In this document: positions 1 through 6,932 of the stretch, piece after piece
How positions within the stretch are numbered: the stretch's first letter is position 1
Layout of the letters: each line of letters opens with the position of its first letter
NCBI GenBank assembly: GCA_964394085.1
Contig: CAYMWF010000132.1
Coordinates: 1-10,410, forward strand
Reading direction: 5' to 3'
Origin: CAYMWF01 sp964394085 [NCBI: uncultured Gemmatimonadota bacterium]
GTDB taxonomy: Bacteria > GCA-2686955 > CAYMWF01
Length of the DNA: 10,410 bases
Notes under the pieces: model-generated
Told to the model about the DNA's origin: nothing
What the model saw: the letters and a program-made list of their open reading frames with translations, nothing else
Database searches by the model: none
Made by a program: the position numbers and the translations under genes

Positions 1-466
1 GGAACTCGATCTGATCGAGGAGGCCGTCAGTCTCGGGAGATTTCTCCACTGCCGTCTTGATTTGGAATACAGCCTGAACCGAAAGATCGGTGTAAACACA
101 TCGAGCGCCGAGAAAGAGAAAATAGAGCTCTTTCAGGGATGTTCCGTTTCCGATGAGAAGTACCTTCTTGCCGGAGAGGTCGCCGACACTGTGCAGGAGC
201 TGCTTGAAACCTGGCACCTCGTCCCACGCCTCAAGGAGATCCGTTCTTGTCAGAACTGCGAGGGCATCCGTTGGATGGTTGTAGAAATCGTCGTAATATT
301 CACGTTCTTCATTGGTTCTGTTCGAAGGCAGAAAATCGTGGATCCCGTCCACCTTCTCGAAGAGGATATTTCCCGGATCTCCTGCCTTGTGTAGACCGCC
401 TCTCACATCCGCTTGAAGGAGTTCCTTCGTTTTCGGATGAACAAATCCCTCGGTTATCTCAGGCAT
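1..466 (-). CDS. SAM-dependent class I methyltransferase with degenerate Trm112-like N-terminus (partial, 3' end off window)
   Basis: Reading the minus strand from ATG at 466-464 gives 155 uninterrupted codons to the window edge, so the C-terminal part is missing. Residues about 8-47 resemble the Trm112-like/zinc-ribbon head fused to many methyltransferases: 'HPKTKELL' stands where CPxCxxxL is usual, and 'VDGIHDFLP' matches the family's closing 'VDGIPDFLP'. The metal-binding cysteines are absent. Residues 100-129 (KKVLLIGNGTSLKELYFLF followed by GARCVYTDLS) show the Rossmann motif I glycine loop and the acidic end of strand 2 (D127) expected to bind S-adenosylmethionine. A Shine-Dalgarno AGGA (complement of 471-474) lies 4-5 bases before the ATG. 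The substrate cannot be told. The gene diverges from the polysaccharide genes, so it may belong to a neighbouring unit or methylate a cluster product. Methyltransferase is confident; the Trm112-like call is moderate. Confidence 0.85.
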   Translation of the reverse strand, partial: MPEITEGFVHPKTKELLQADVRGGLHKAGDPGNILFEKVDGIHDFLPSNRTNEEREYYDDFYNHPTDALAVLTRTDLLEAWDEVPGFKQLLHSVGDLSGKKVLLIGNGTSLKELYFLFLGARCVYTDLSVQAVFQIKTAVEKSPETDGLLDQIEF

Positions 467-823
467 AAATTCCTGTCTTTTCCGCCGATGACAATCTCAA
501 GAGTATCGAGTGCCATCGTCCAAATCAGTCCCATACCCTTCTCACGTCGAGAAGATCGCGACCGAAACGAACCTAATCTTCAATAGTCAAACAGGTTATG
601 GACTACAGAAAACGCCTTGAGGCGCCCTCTACAAGAATGTCTAAAGCGAGCTGATTGAAAACTCGATAACATCAACCAGATGTGATATATGATTGTCTCA
701 ATAAATATATATCTCAGATTGTCAGGCATCACGGACCAATTATGTTAAAAAAAAATCGTCAAGTCACTGTTCTTTCCTTCGCAGGCATCGATATATATGA
801 CAAGTACTTTTCTCCTTTTCATT

Positions 824-852
824 TTGACAAGGCTGACACTGTTGCCCATTAA
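824..852 (+). promoter_or_regulatory. Candidate sigma-70 promoter for the polysaccharide genes
   Basis: A perfect -35 TTGACA at 824-829 is followed after 17 bases by CATTAA (847-852), which matches the -10 consensus at only three of six positions. It points toward the beta-helix gene and would leave a leader of roughly 240 bases. It is the best -35 hexamer in the intergenic region, but the poor -10 keeps confidence low. Confidence 0.25.
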
Positions 853-1080
853 GGCTACAAGAAAACCATGGTTCGCCACGACTCATCAATATCGATTTCC
901 ATCAACCCATCGATTGATCATCCCTTGACTCGGACGCCAGCCCCCTTCATGGAATGGCTTCATTTTTATCTTTCTTGCGCCGTTGATTTTCTTTCTGCAG
1001 GAAAGTACATGATCAATAGAACGAGAGTTGTTCCGGCCAACTGCCGAGCAGGTACGATCCGAGACAAGTCATCCTTCATT

Positions 1081-1087
1081 GAGAGGA
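1081..1087 (+). promoter_or_regulatory. Ribosome binding site fixing a GTG start
   Basis: GAGAGGA lies nine bases before GTG at 1097-1099. The longer frame opening at TTG 1028 has no such site and would put 23 polar residues ahead of the signal peptide. This site therefore favours the GTG as the true start. Confidence 0.6.
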
Positions 1088-1096
1088 CGTCATACA

Positions 1097-2638
1097 GTGA
1101 GTAAGTTCATCCTGTTACCCTTTTTCATGCTTCTCCTTTGCGGCATCGCCGCCTCGGAATCGCACTATGTCGCGCTCAATTCGCAAGGCAGCGGCAATGG
1201 TTCCGATCCTGCCAATGCAAGAGCTCTGACCTGGCTCGATACGTCGTCCAACTGGGGAACCGGTGCCGGCAAGGTCAGCCCCGGGGATACGGTTCATCTC
1301 TGCGGCACATTCAGCGTGCCTGCCGGAACGACGGTTGTAACGGTTCATGGAAGTGGAACGCAGGGCAATGAAATCACCATTCTTTTCGAAGAAGATGCCG
1401 TGATGACAGCCCCTTTCTTCGGCGGAACGGAAACCATGAACGGCGGTGCCATCAATGCCAACTGCCGCGACTACATAATCATCGACGGCGGCACCAACGG
1501 CTTGATAGAGAGCACTCAGAACGGCAGCCCAGGCTCTTTTCCCTATACCGAATCGAATATCGGTGTGCATTTCATCAGATGCAATCATTGCGAGGTGAAG
1601 AACCTCACGATAAACAACATCTATCAGGCGACAAACAACGAGGTTCCCGTATCCACGTCTTCGATGGGAGTCTCAATTTGTGGCGGCAACGATATTCGTG
1701 CCAACAACAATTGCATATCCTATGTCGGCCATGGCTGCCGTATCTCGATGATGGACACATCCGGCATTTATGTGTACAATAACACGATTGTACGTGCTGG
1801 TGCCGCTGTTTTTTGCGGGATCAGCAATGACGGTCTCTCAGGCGATAATGTTCAAATTTACAACAACCGGATCTTCGATACATCCGACTGGGGTTATAAC
1901 GACGGCATAAAATTCTTCGGACGATCCAAAACCAAAGATCCTTTCACTGGGATTAAAGTCTACAACAACCATATAGGCCCGAACATTTCGCATCCAGGGC
2001 ATCCGGCGACTGCCTGGATATTGATCGATCAAGGCTGGATGGTAGAACCTGAAGTCTACAACAACTTGCTTATCGGAGATTCACAAGACAATGTGGGTAA
2101 TGGGTACATCACTGTTGGTGGCAACGGCCACGCCTCCGGTTTTACACTGATTCAGAATTCCAAGATCTACAACAACACTATTGTTTCCGCATATCCCAAT
2201 TCCGACATCTGTATCCTCTTGAACAAGTGGGCGACAGGCCATCGCATTTACAACAATGTTGCCCATTTCGAAGGACCTCTCTACTCTATCTACATGAACG
2301 ACGCTCAAGTTGACATCGCCGACTCCAACAACAACTGCTGGTACTCTGATACGTCTGTCGCATTCTACGACAATGGCAACTCCACTTCCTATTCCCTGTC
2401 CGCCTGGCAGAGCGCTACCGGCTTCGATCTGTTGAGCATCAACTCGGATCCATCTCTGGATGCCCTGTACAAACCGAGTACGTCTTCAAGTCCAATCGTC
2501 GACATAGCAAAGGCACTGGGGCAAGGATACGTGGCATTCGACATGGAAGGTGTTGGCAGGCCTTGGGGAAGTGACTGGGACATCGGCGCCTACGAGTACT
2601 CTACCGATCCACCTGACGGTCTTACTCTGGATTACTGA
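1097..2638 (+). CDS. Secreted right-handed parallel beta-helix protein (polysaccharide lyase/epimerase-like)
   Basis: The 513-residue product from GTG 1097 begins with a Sec signal peptide: K3, a hydrophobic run over about residues 4-16, and a likely cut near IAAS (about 17-20). It should be exported to the periplasm or outside. Six 'YNN' turns at residues 227, 255, 289, 321, 358 and 385, spaced 27-37 residues apart, are PbH1-type repeats whose stacked asparagines form the ladder of a parallel beta-helix. The N-terminal part (GDTVHLCGTF, GNEITILF) resembles the capping region of pectate-lyase-like proteins. Near the C-terminus, residues 488-501 (RPWGSDWDIGAYEY) match the motif that closes many such proteins. 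This fold includes polysaccharide lyases, C5-epimerases such as AlgG, and tailspike-like binders. I cannot assign catalytic residues, so the activity is unknown. It opens the rightward gene run, which suggests it trims, epimerises or binds the cluster's polymer. Confidence 0.85.
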   Translation: MSKFILLPFFMLLLCGIAASESHYVALNSQGSGNGSDPANARALTWLDTSSNWGTGAGKVSPGDTVHLCGTFSVPAGTTVVTVHGSGTQGNEITILFEEDAVMTAPFFGGTETMNGGAINANCRDYIIIDGGTNGLIESTQNGSPGSFPYTESNIGVHFIRCNHCEVKNLTINNIYQATNNEVPVSTSSMGVSICGGNDIRANNNCISYVGHGCRISMMDTSGIYVYNNTIVRAGAAVFCGISNDGLSGDNVQIYNNRIFDTSDWGYNDGIKFFGRSKTKDPFTGIKVYNNHIGPNISHPGHPATAWILIDQGWMVEPEVYNNLLIGDSQDNVGNGYITVGGNGHASGFTLIQNSKIYNNTIVSAYPNSDICILLNKWATGHRIYNNVAHFEGPLYSIYMNDAQVDIADSNNNCWYSDTSVAFYDNGNSTSYSLSAWQSATGFDLLSINSDPSLDALYKPSTSSSPIVDIAKALGQGYVAFDMEGVGRPWGSDWDIGAYEYSTDPPDGLTLDY

Positions 2639-2681
2639 TAGAGAGAAGTTGCATTAGTCTCAACGATATCTTAGGCTCATT

Positions 2682-2700
2682 ATCCTGATGAAATCGGGAT
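2682..2700 (+). terminator. Weak hairpin between the beta-helix and six-hairpin genes
   Basis: ATCCTGAT (2682-2689) and ATCGGGAT (2693-2700) pair over eight positions, one of them a G-U wobble, around a GAA loop. The following bases are TCCTTGATTT, not a run of T, so it is a poor intrinsic terminator. It could act as a weak attenuator or RNA-processing hairpin in the 114-base gap, or mean nothing. Confidence 0.2.
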
Positions 2701-2752
2701 TCCTTGATTTGCTGTCCCATCGAACGCCTTGTTTACAGTGTTCAGGACCTGC

Positions 2753-3967
2753 ATGAAGAGAAACAGTCCGGATCTCTTGAGAAACGAAATTGAGCTCTCG
2801 CTTCGGAGACAGATATCGTGGCTCGACTCATATGGCGACACATCCTGGGACGTCGATGATTTCTACAATTCCCGCTACGGCAAGTGGGCCAAGAGCCTCT
2901 ATTACAAATTCCCCATCTTCGGAAAGCTCCTTGTTTCCCCCCTGGTATTCTGTGAAGCGCTGGTTCCATCGGCAAGAGCGCTTTTCTGGCCCAAGCAGCG
3001 TTTTCCACTTTCCGATGCCCATTATGCCATGGCATTCGGATACCTGTTCAGGATTACAGGCAGGAGAACCTATTACGATCGGGCCATTCGTTACCTGAAC
3101 TCGCTCATCGAAACCCGCTGCGCCGGCAACGACAGATATTGCTGGGGTTATCCATTCGACTGGGAGACGGTCTGGGGCAACTTTCCTGCCGGAACACCGC
3201 TCATCACCACGACCCCCTACTGCTTCGAAGCATTCTCCCTGATCCATGATATCGACGGCAACCCCCGATGGCTCGATGTACTCCGATCCATCGCCGACCA
3301 TGCCCTCCGGGATTACTCGGAAGCGGAATTCGAACCCGGCGTGTGGGCCAGTTCCTATTCCCCTCTTGACAGCAGAAAAGTCGTCAACGCAAATGCCTAT
3401 CGCGCTTTCCTGCTCTTTTCCGCCGGTTCACTCCTCTCTGACGAGAGGTATTTTCAAGCAGGCGGCCGCTATCTCGATTTCGTTCTTCATACCCAGCGGC
3501 CCGACGGCTCCTGGCTTTACGCCATGGATGGCTGGGATGATTTCATTGACCATTACCACACCTGTTTCGTCTTGAAGGCCCTCTGCAAGATATCCAGGAT
3601 CGAATCCCGCTCCCGTTGCGTCGATGCGATCAGGAACGGTGTTCGCTATTACAGGGAGAACCTGATCGACGGCGATAATCTGCCCAGGCCCTTTGCCAAG
3701 CCGCCCAGGCTCATCATCTACAAGAGAGAACTGTATGATTACGGCGAATGCATAAACCTCTGCACATTACTCTGGGATGATTTTCCCGAATTGCATGACA
3801 TATTGCTTTCCGTCGTCCATGATCTCATAGAACGTTGGCAGCTTCCCGAGGGCTCATTCAAAACGCGTCAGCTTTTTCTTGGCTGGAACAAGGTCCCCAT
3901 GCACCGCTGGGGGCAGTCCATCGTATTCAGGAGCCTCTGTTCCTTCTTGATGAAAGACATCCGATAA
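2753..3967 (+). CDS. Six-hairpin (alpha/alpha toroid) type polysaccharide biosynthesis protein, VpsJ-like
   Basis: ATG 2753 is preceded by AGGA (2744-2747) at five bases and gives 404 residues. An in-frame TTG at 2729 is less likely. There is no signal peptide or transmembrane segment, so the protein should be cytoplasmic. The sequence alternates amphipathic helices with aromatic and acidic loops: WGYPFDW (131-137), QRPDGSW (248-254), DHYHTCF (266-272) and MHRWGQS (383-389). This is typical of alpha/alpha toroid proteins such as six-hairpin glycosidases, polysaccharide lyases and prenyltransferase-like barrels. The 'RPDGSW' turn recurs in such barrels. Database entries of this sort in EPS clusters are often named VpsJ-like; I recall the resemblance but cannot check it. 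Substrate and reaction are unknown. It is coupled to the AsnB-like gene by a one-base stop/start overlap (TAATG), suggesting the two products are made together and act on the same polysaccharide. Confidence 0.7.
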   Translation: MKRNSPDLLRNEIELSLRRQISWLDSYGDTSWDVDDFYNSRYGKWAKSLYYKFPIFGKLLVSPLVFCEALVPSARALFWPKQRFPLSDAHYAMAFGYLFRITGRRTYYDRAIRYLNSLIETRCAGNDRYCWGYPFDWETVWGNFPAGTPLITTTPYCFEAFSLIHDIDGNPRWLDVLRSIADHALRDYSEAEFEPGVWASSYSPLDSRKVVNANAYRAFLLFSAGSLLSDERYFQAGGRYLDFVLHTQRPDGSWLYAMDGWDDFIDHYHTCFVLKALCKISRIESRSRCVDAIRNGVRYYRENLIDGDNLPRPFAKPPRLIIYKRELYDYGECINLCTLLWDDFPELHDILLSVVHDLIERWQLPEGSFKTRQLFLGWNKVPMHRWGQSIVFRSLCSFLMKDIR

Positions 3968-5850
3968 TGTGCGGCATCTGCGGGCAATACAATTTCCTGA
4001 CCGGCAAACCGGTTCAAGCCGACCTGATCTCGTCGATGATGAAGACCATCGTGCACCGTGGGCCCGACGACAACGGTAGTTATATTTCCGATGCGATCGG
4101 TCTCGGCTTCCAGCGCCTGTCCATTATCGATCTTGCCGGTGGCCACCAGCCCATGTCGGATATGGGTGGAACGATCTGGGTCATCTTCAACGGCGAGATC
4201 TACAACTTTTCCGAGCTCCGCCAGGAGCTGGAAGCCAGAGGGCATGTCTTCAGGACCCGGTCGGATACGGAAGTTATCGTCTACGGCTACAAGGAGTGGG
4301 GTGATCGGGTTCTCGATCGTCTCAACGGAATGTTCGGTCTCGCCATCTGGGACAGCTCGGCAAGGAGGCTCCTGCTGGCAAGGGATCGTGCCGGCATCAA
4401 GCTGGTCTATTATCGCCTTGACGGCGACGGCATTCTCTTCGGTTCCGAGATCCGCCCCATCCTCTCCGCCTTGCCGGAGACGCCGTCCATGGATCCCGCG
4501 GCAGTGAACCTCTTCCTCAGGTATCGATACACGCCGTCGCCTCTTACCCTCTTCGACGGGATCAGAAAACTGGCGCCGGGAACCTGCCTTGTCGCCGAGA
4601 ACGGCTCTGTCAAGGTGAAACGATACTGGAATTATTCTCCTGCACCGTTATCGCCGCTTCCATCGGTGGAGAACGTCCAGGAGGAACTTCTCTTTCTCTA
4701 CAAGCGAGCCGTCAAGAGGCAGCTCATCAGCGATGTCCCTCTTGGCCTTCTGCTCAGTGGAGGCCTTGATTCGGGAATGCTTCTGGCTCTCATGGAATCC
4801 CAGAATGAGGTCCGGAAGACTTTCACCGTCGGCTTCGGACTGGACAGTTTCGCGGACGATGAACTGAACGATGCCGCCGAAACGGCCAGGATACTCGATT
4901 CCCCTAATTATCCGATACTCATAGACCAGAGCGACTTCGAGGATGTTCTTTCACGGGTGACGGAGATACTGGAAGAACCGGTCGCCACGGCATCCGTGGT
5001 CCCCATGTACTTCGTCTGCCAGAAAGCCCGTCAGGAGGTCAAGACGGCCCTCATCGGGCAGGGGCCCGATGAGCTGTTCGCCGGCTACAAGCGCCACCTG
5101 GGTGTTCGATATGGTTCCATCTGGAGATCGATACCCGGACCGCTGCGTCACGCCGTTTCTGCCGCACTTCATGCCCTTCCCCGCAACGAATCGATCAAGA
5201 GAGGCCTCTATTCCCTTGATGAATCAGACCGGATCAGGCGATATCAGCAAGTCTTCTCGATACTGCCCGGCTCCATCATCGACGGTTTGTTCAAGGGCGG
5301 CCTGCTCCCCGACAATCCAGGCGACCGGATTCTCGACTGCTGGTCCGACTTGATCCCGCTGTCCTCGAACGTCGATGAGCTGGCCGGATTCAACTTTCTC
5401 GAGATCAGATCTTCTCTGCCCGATGAACTGCTCATGTATGCCGACAAGCTATCGATGACTCACAGCCTCGAGCTCAGGGTCCCCTATCTGGACCATGACA
5501 TCATCGAGTATGTCGAGAAACTCCCATGCACCTTCAAGATCAAATATGGCTCGAGAAAATGGATCCACAAGCGTGTATGCCGATCATTGCTGCCGCCTGA
5601 GATCATCAATCGAAAAAAACGGGGCTTTGCCTCCAACGTTGTCGATGACTGGTTCAGGGCATCGGTCCGGTCCGATATCGACAGGATACTTTCGGATCCG
5701 CATTCTCTGATGTACGGCTTTCTTCAATTTCCGAAGGTTCAGAACCTCGTTGAAAATCATAAGAAAGGATCCGGCGACTACCACAAGATCCTGTTCAGCC
5801 TGGTCATACTGGAACAGTGGCTGCGCGTCTTTCGGTCGCATCAAGGATAG
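3967..5850 (+). CDS. asnB: AsnB-like glutamine-dependent amidotransferase of a polysaccharide cluster
   Basis: The 627-residue product opens MCGICGQYNF, placing the class II glutaminase nucleophile at Cys2 after Met removal. This fixes the start at 3967 and rules out the longer upstream frame. The glutaminase domain (about 1-210) has HRGPDDNG (30-37), FNGEIYNF (74-81), RSDTEV (98-103) and LNGMFGLAIWD (119-129). The synthetase domain (about 235-625) has the ATP pyrophosphatase loop SGGLDSG (264-270), GQGPDELFAGY (364-374), LSMTHSLELRVPYLD (495-509) and RKKRGF (549-554). Length and motif set fit the AsnB relatives found in exopolysaccharide and exosortase-linked clusters. Family chemistry is ATP activation of a carboxylate and amide transfer from glutamine. 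The substrate here may be a sugar carboxylate and not free aspartate (inference). No good Shine-Dalgarno precedes the ATG, so translation probably depends on coupling to the previous gene. The family is certain; the substrate is not. Confidence 0.92.
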   Translation: MCGICGQYNFLTGKPVQADLISSMMKTIVHRGPDDNGSYISDAIGLGFQRLSIIDLAGGHQPMSDMGGTIWVIFNGEIYNFSELRQELEARGHVFRTRSDTEVIVYGYKEWGDRVLDRLNGMFGLAIWDSSARRLLLARDRAGIKLVYYRLDGDGILFGSEIRPILSALPETPSMDPAAVNLFLRYRYTPSPLTLFDGIRKLAPGTCLVAENGSVKVKRYWNYSPAPLSPLPSVENVQEELLFLYKRAVKRQLISDVPLGLLLSGGLDSGMLLALMESQNEVRKTFTVGFGLDSFADDELNDAAETARILDSPNYPILIDQSDFEDVLSRVTEILEEPVATASVVPMYFVCQKARQEVKTALIGQGPDELFAGYKRHLGVRYGSIWRSIPGPLRHAVSAALHALPRNESIKRGLYSLDESDRIRRYQQVFSILPGSIIDGLFKGGLLPDNPGDRILDCWSDLIPLSSNVDELAGFNFLEIRSSLPDELLMYADKLSMTHSLELRVPYLDHDIIEYVEKLPCTFKIKYGSRKWIHKRVCRSLLPPEIINRKKRGFASNVVDDWFRASVRSDIDRILSDPHSLMYGFLQFPKVQNLVENHKKGSGDYHKILFSLVILEQWLRVFRSHQG

Positions 5851-6012
5851 TTTTATGAGTATCAATATCTTTGATCCTTTCTTTTCTATATCGTATTTTA
5901 GAGTTCGTAGCACACGACTTGAACACGTTCTTTAGAATCCATCTAGAACAGGATTTATATGTAAATTCCCAGCAATACTTTAATGGCCGCTTAGCTGGAC
6001 TATTTCTATCCT

Positions 6013-6016
6013 GGAG
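6013..6016 (+). promoter_or_regulatory. Ribosome binding site of the glycosyltransferase gene
   Basis: GGAG lies seven bases before ATG 6024. It shows that this gene initiates independently after the 173-base spacer, unlike the coupled genes before and after it. Confidence 0.6.
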
Positions 6017-6023
6017 TTTATAA

Positions 6024-6932
6024 ATGGCAAGCACATATGTTCTCATTACTCCAGCAAGAAATGAAGCTGATCATATCGATAAGACTCTTGACTCGGTTAT
6101 CTCCCAGACTATCCTTCCAGCACAATGGGTCATCGTCAGCGATGCCTCTGACGATGGCACTGACCAGATCGTCGAGAAATATGCGAAACAGCACGATTGG
6201 ATCAAGCTTGTACGCCGATCGGACATCGAAAGATACAATTTCGCTTCCAAGGTAGCCTGTTTCAATCTAGGCCTATCTAACCTTGACTTTCTCGATTATC
6301 ACCATATTGGAAATATCGATGGCGACATATCTCTCGATCCTGATCATTTTGAGTTTTTGCTTAAGTTTTTTAGCGATAATCCTCGTTACGGTGTCCTAGG
6401 TGTAACCATGAGAGAGGATAAATATGATCCGCTTCGTGACAGCTTTTTCTCCGAGGAAGACGTCTTCGGGGCATGCCAGTTTTTTCAACGAGAATGCTTT
6501 GAAGCAATAGGAGGGTACCTTCCGATTCAATCTGGAGGAGTCGACTGGGCAGCTGTTCGAATGGCCCGCATGAATGGCTGGAAAACGCTGACATTCAGGG
6601 ATAGGTTTTTCTTCCATCATGGAATTATGGGAGCCGGCGAGTACGGAGTGCTTTATGCCCGTTTCGATTACGGAAGAAAAGACTATCTTTTCCGCAATCA
6701 TCCCCTTTGGGAATTTTGCCGCATTCTCTTTCAGATGTCAAAAAGGCCTTTCTTGCTCGGAGGACTTCTTATATTTGCCGGCTACTTTTCTGCCCTTATC
6801 CATCAAGTAAGATGTCCTTTTCCTAATTCTGTTATTCGATATCACAGAAAGGAACAGCTATCACGCCTAGCTAACTTGGTTCGCAGCGTTTTAAAAATAC
6901 CAAGCAATGATCTTCCAGAGGAGCGGCCGTGA
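6024..6932 (+). CDS. Family 2 (GT-A) glycosyltransferase
   Basis: The 302-residue protein starts with a classic GT2 nucleotide-binding strand, YVLITPARNEADHIDKTLDSV (from residue 5), then WVIVSDASDDGTDQIV (35-50). The metal-binding DxD is D99-G-D101 in 'GNIDGDISL'. Residues 157-164 (ECFEAIGG) and the VDW at 173-175 fit the acceptor side, where GT2 enzymes usually carry the catalytic base in an ED/QxxW-like motif; I cannot name that base with certainty. A hydrophobic stretch at about 242-262 (FLLGGLLIFAGYFSALIH) suggests a single membrane anchor near the C-terminus, fitting work on a lipid-linked intermediate at the inner face of the membrane. The donor sugar cannot be read from sequence. Its stop overlaps the epimerase start (TGATG), so the two are translationally coupled. 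That makes ManNAc or a derivative a reasonable but unproven donor. Confidence 0.88.
   Translation: MASTYVLITPARNEADHIDKTLDSVISQTILPAQWVIVSDASDDGTDQIVEKYAKQHDWIKLVRRSDIERYNFASKVACFNLGLSNLDFLDYHHIGNIDGDISLDPDHFEFLLKFFSDNPRYGVLGVTMREDKYDPLRDSFFSEEDVFGACQFFQRECFEAIGGYLPIQSGGVDWAAVRMARMNGWKTLTFRDRFFFHHGIMGAGEYGVLYARFDYGRKDYLFRNHPLWEFCRILFQMSKRPFLLGGLLIFAGYFSALIHQVRCPFPNSVIRYHRKEQLSRLANLVRSVLKIPSNDLPEERP

Larger units (their letters stand above)
467..1096. other. Divergent intergenic region, no convincing gene
   Basis: This 630-base stretch separates the leftward methyltransferase gene from the rightward polysaccharide genes and must hold promoters for at least one of them. No open frame in it has both a ribosome binding site and a recognisable product. 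The part from about 660 to 860 is AT-rich. It contains one perfect TTGACA (824-829) and a weaker TTGTCA (719-724) followed after 16 bases by TATGTT (741-746). A small perfect hairpin, CGCC-TTGA-GGCG, lies at 613-624. I saw no JUMPstart/ops element and no sigma-54 type GG-N10-GC pair that I would defend. Confidence 0.6.

Noticed and set aside
62-394. Plus-strand frame of 110 codons at the left edge
   Set aside because: It is antisense to the methyltransferase frame, which has family motifs and a ribosome binding site.
613-624. CGCC-TTGA-GGCG hairpin as a terminator
   Set aside because: The stem is only four bases with no T-run and is not placed after a gene on either strand.
1028-1096. Upstream TTG extension of the beta-helix gene
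   Set aside because: There is no Shine-Dalgarno, the added 23 residues are polar, and they would precede a normal signal peptide; GTG 1097 has a good site.
868-1104. Open frame of 78 codons in the divergent region
   Set aside because: It has no ribosome binding site, no recognisable product, and overlaps the start region of the beta-helix gene in another frame.
3835-3966. Upstream extension of the AsnB-like frame
   Set aside because: Class II amidotransferases need Cys directly after the initiator Met; MCGICG begins at 3967.
5855-5935. Small 26-codon frame (MSINIFDPFFSIS...) after the AsnB-like gene
   Set aside because: AAGGA lies upstream, but it overlaps the asnB end and no family or conservation can be argued; it is probably chance in AT-rich DNA.
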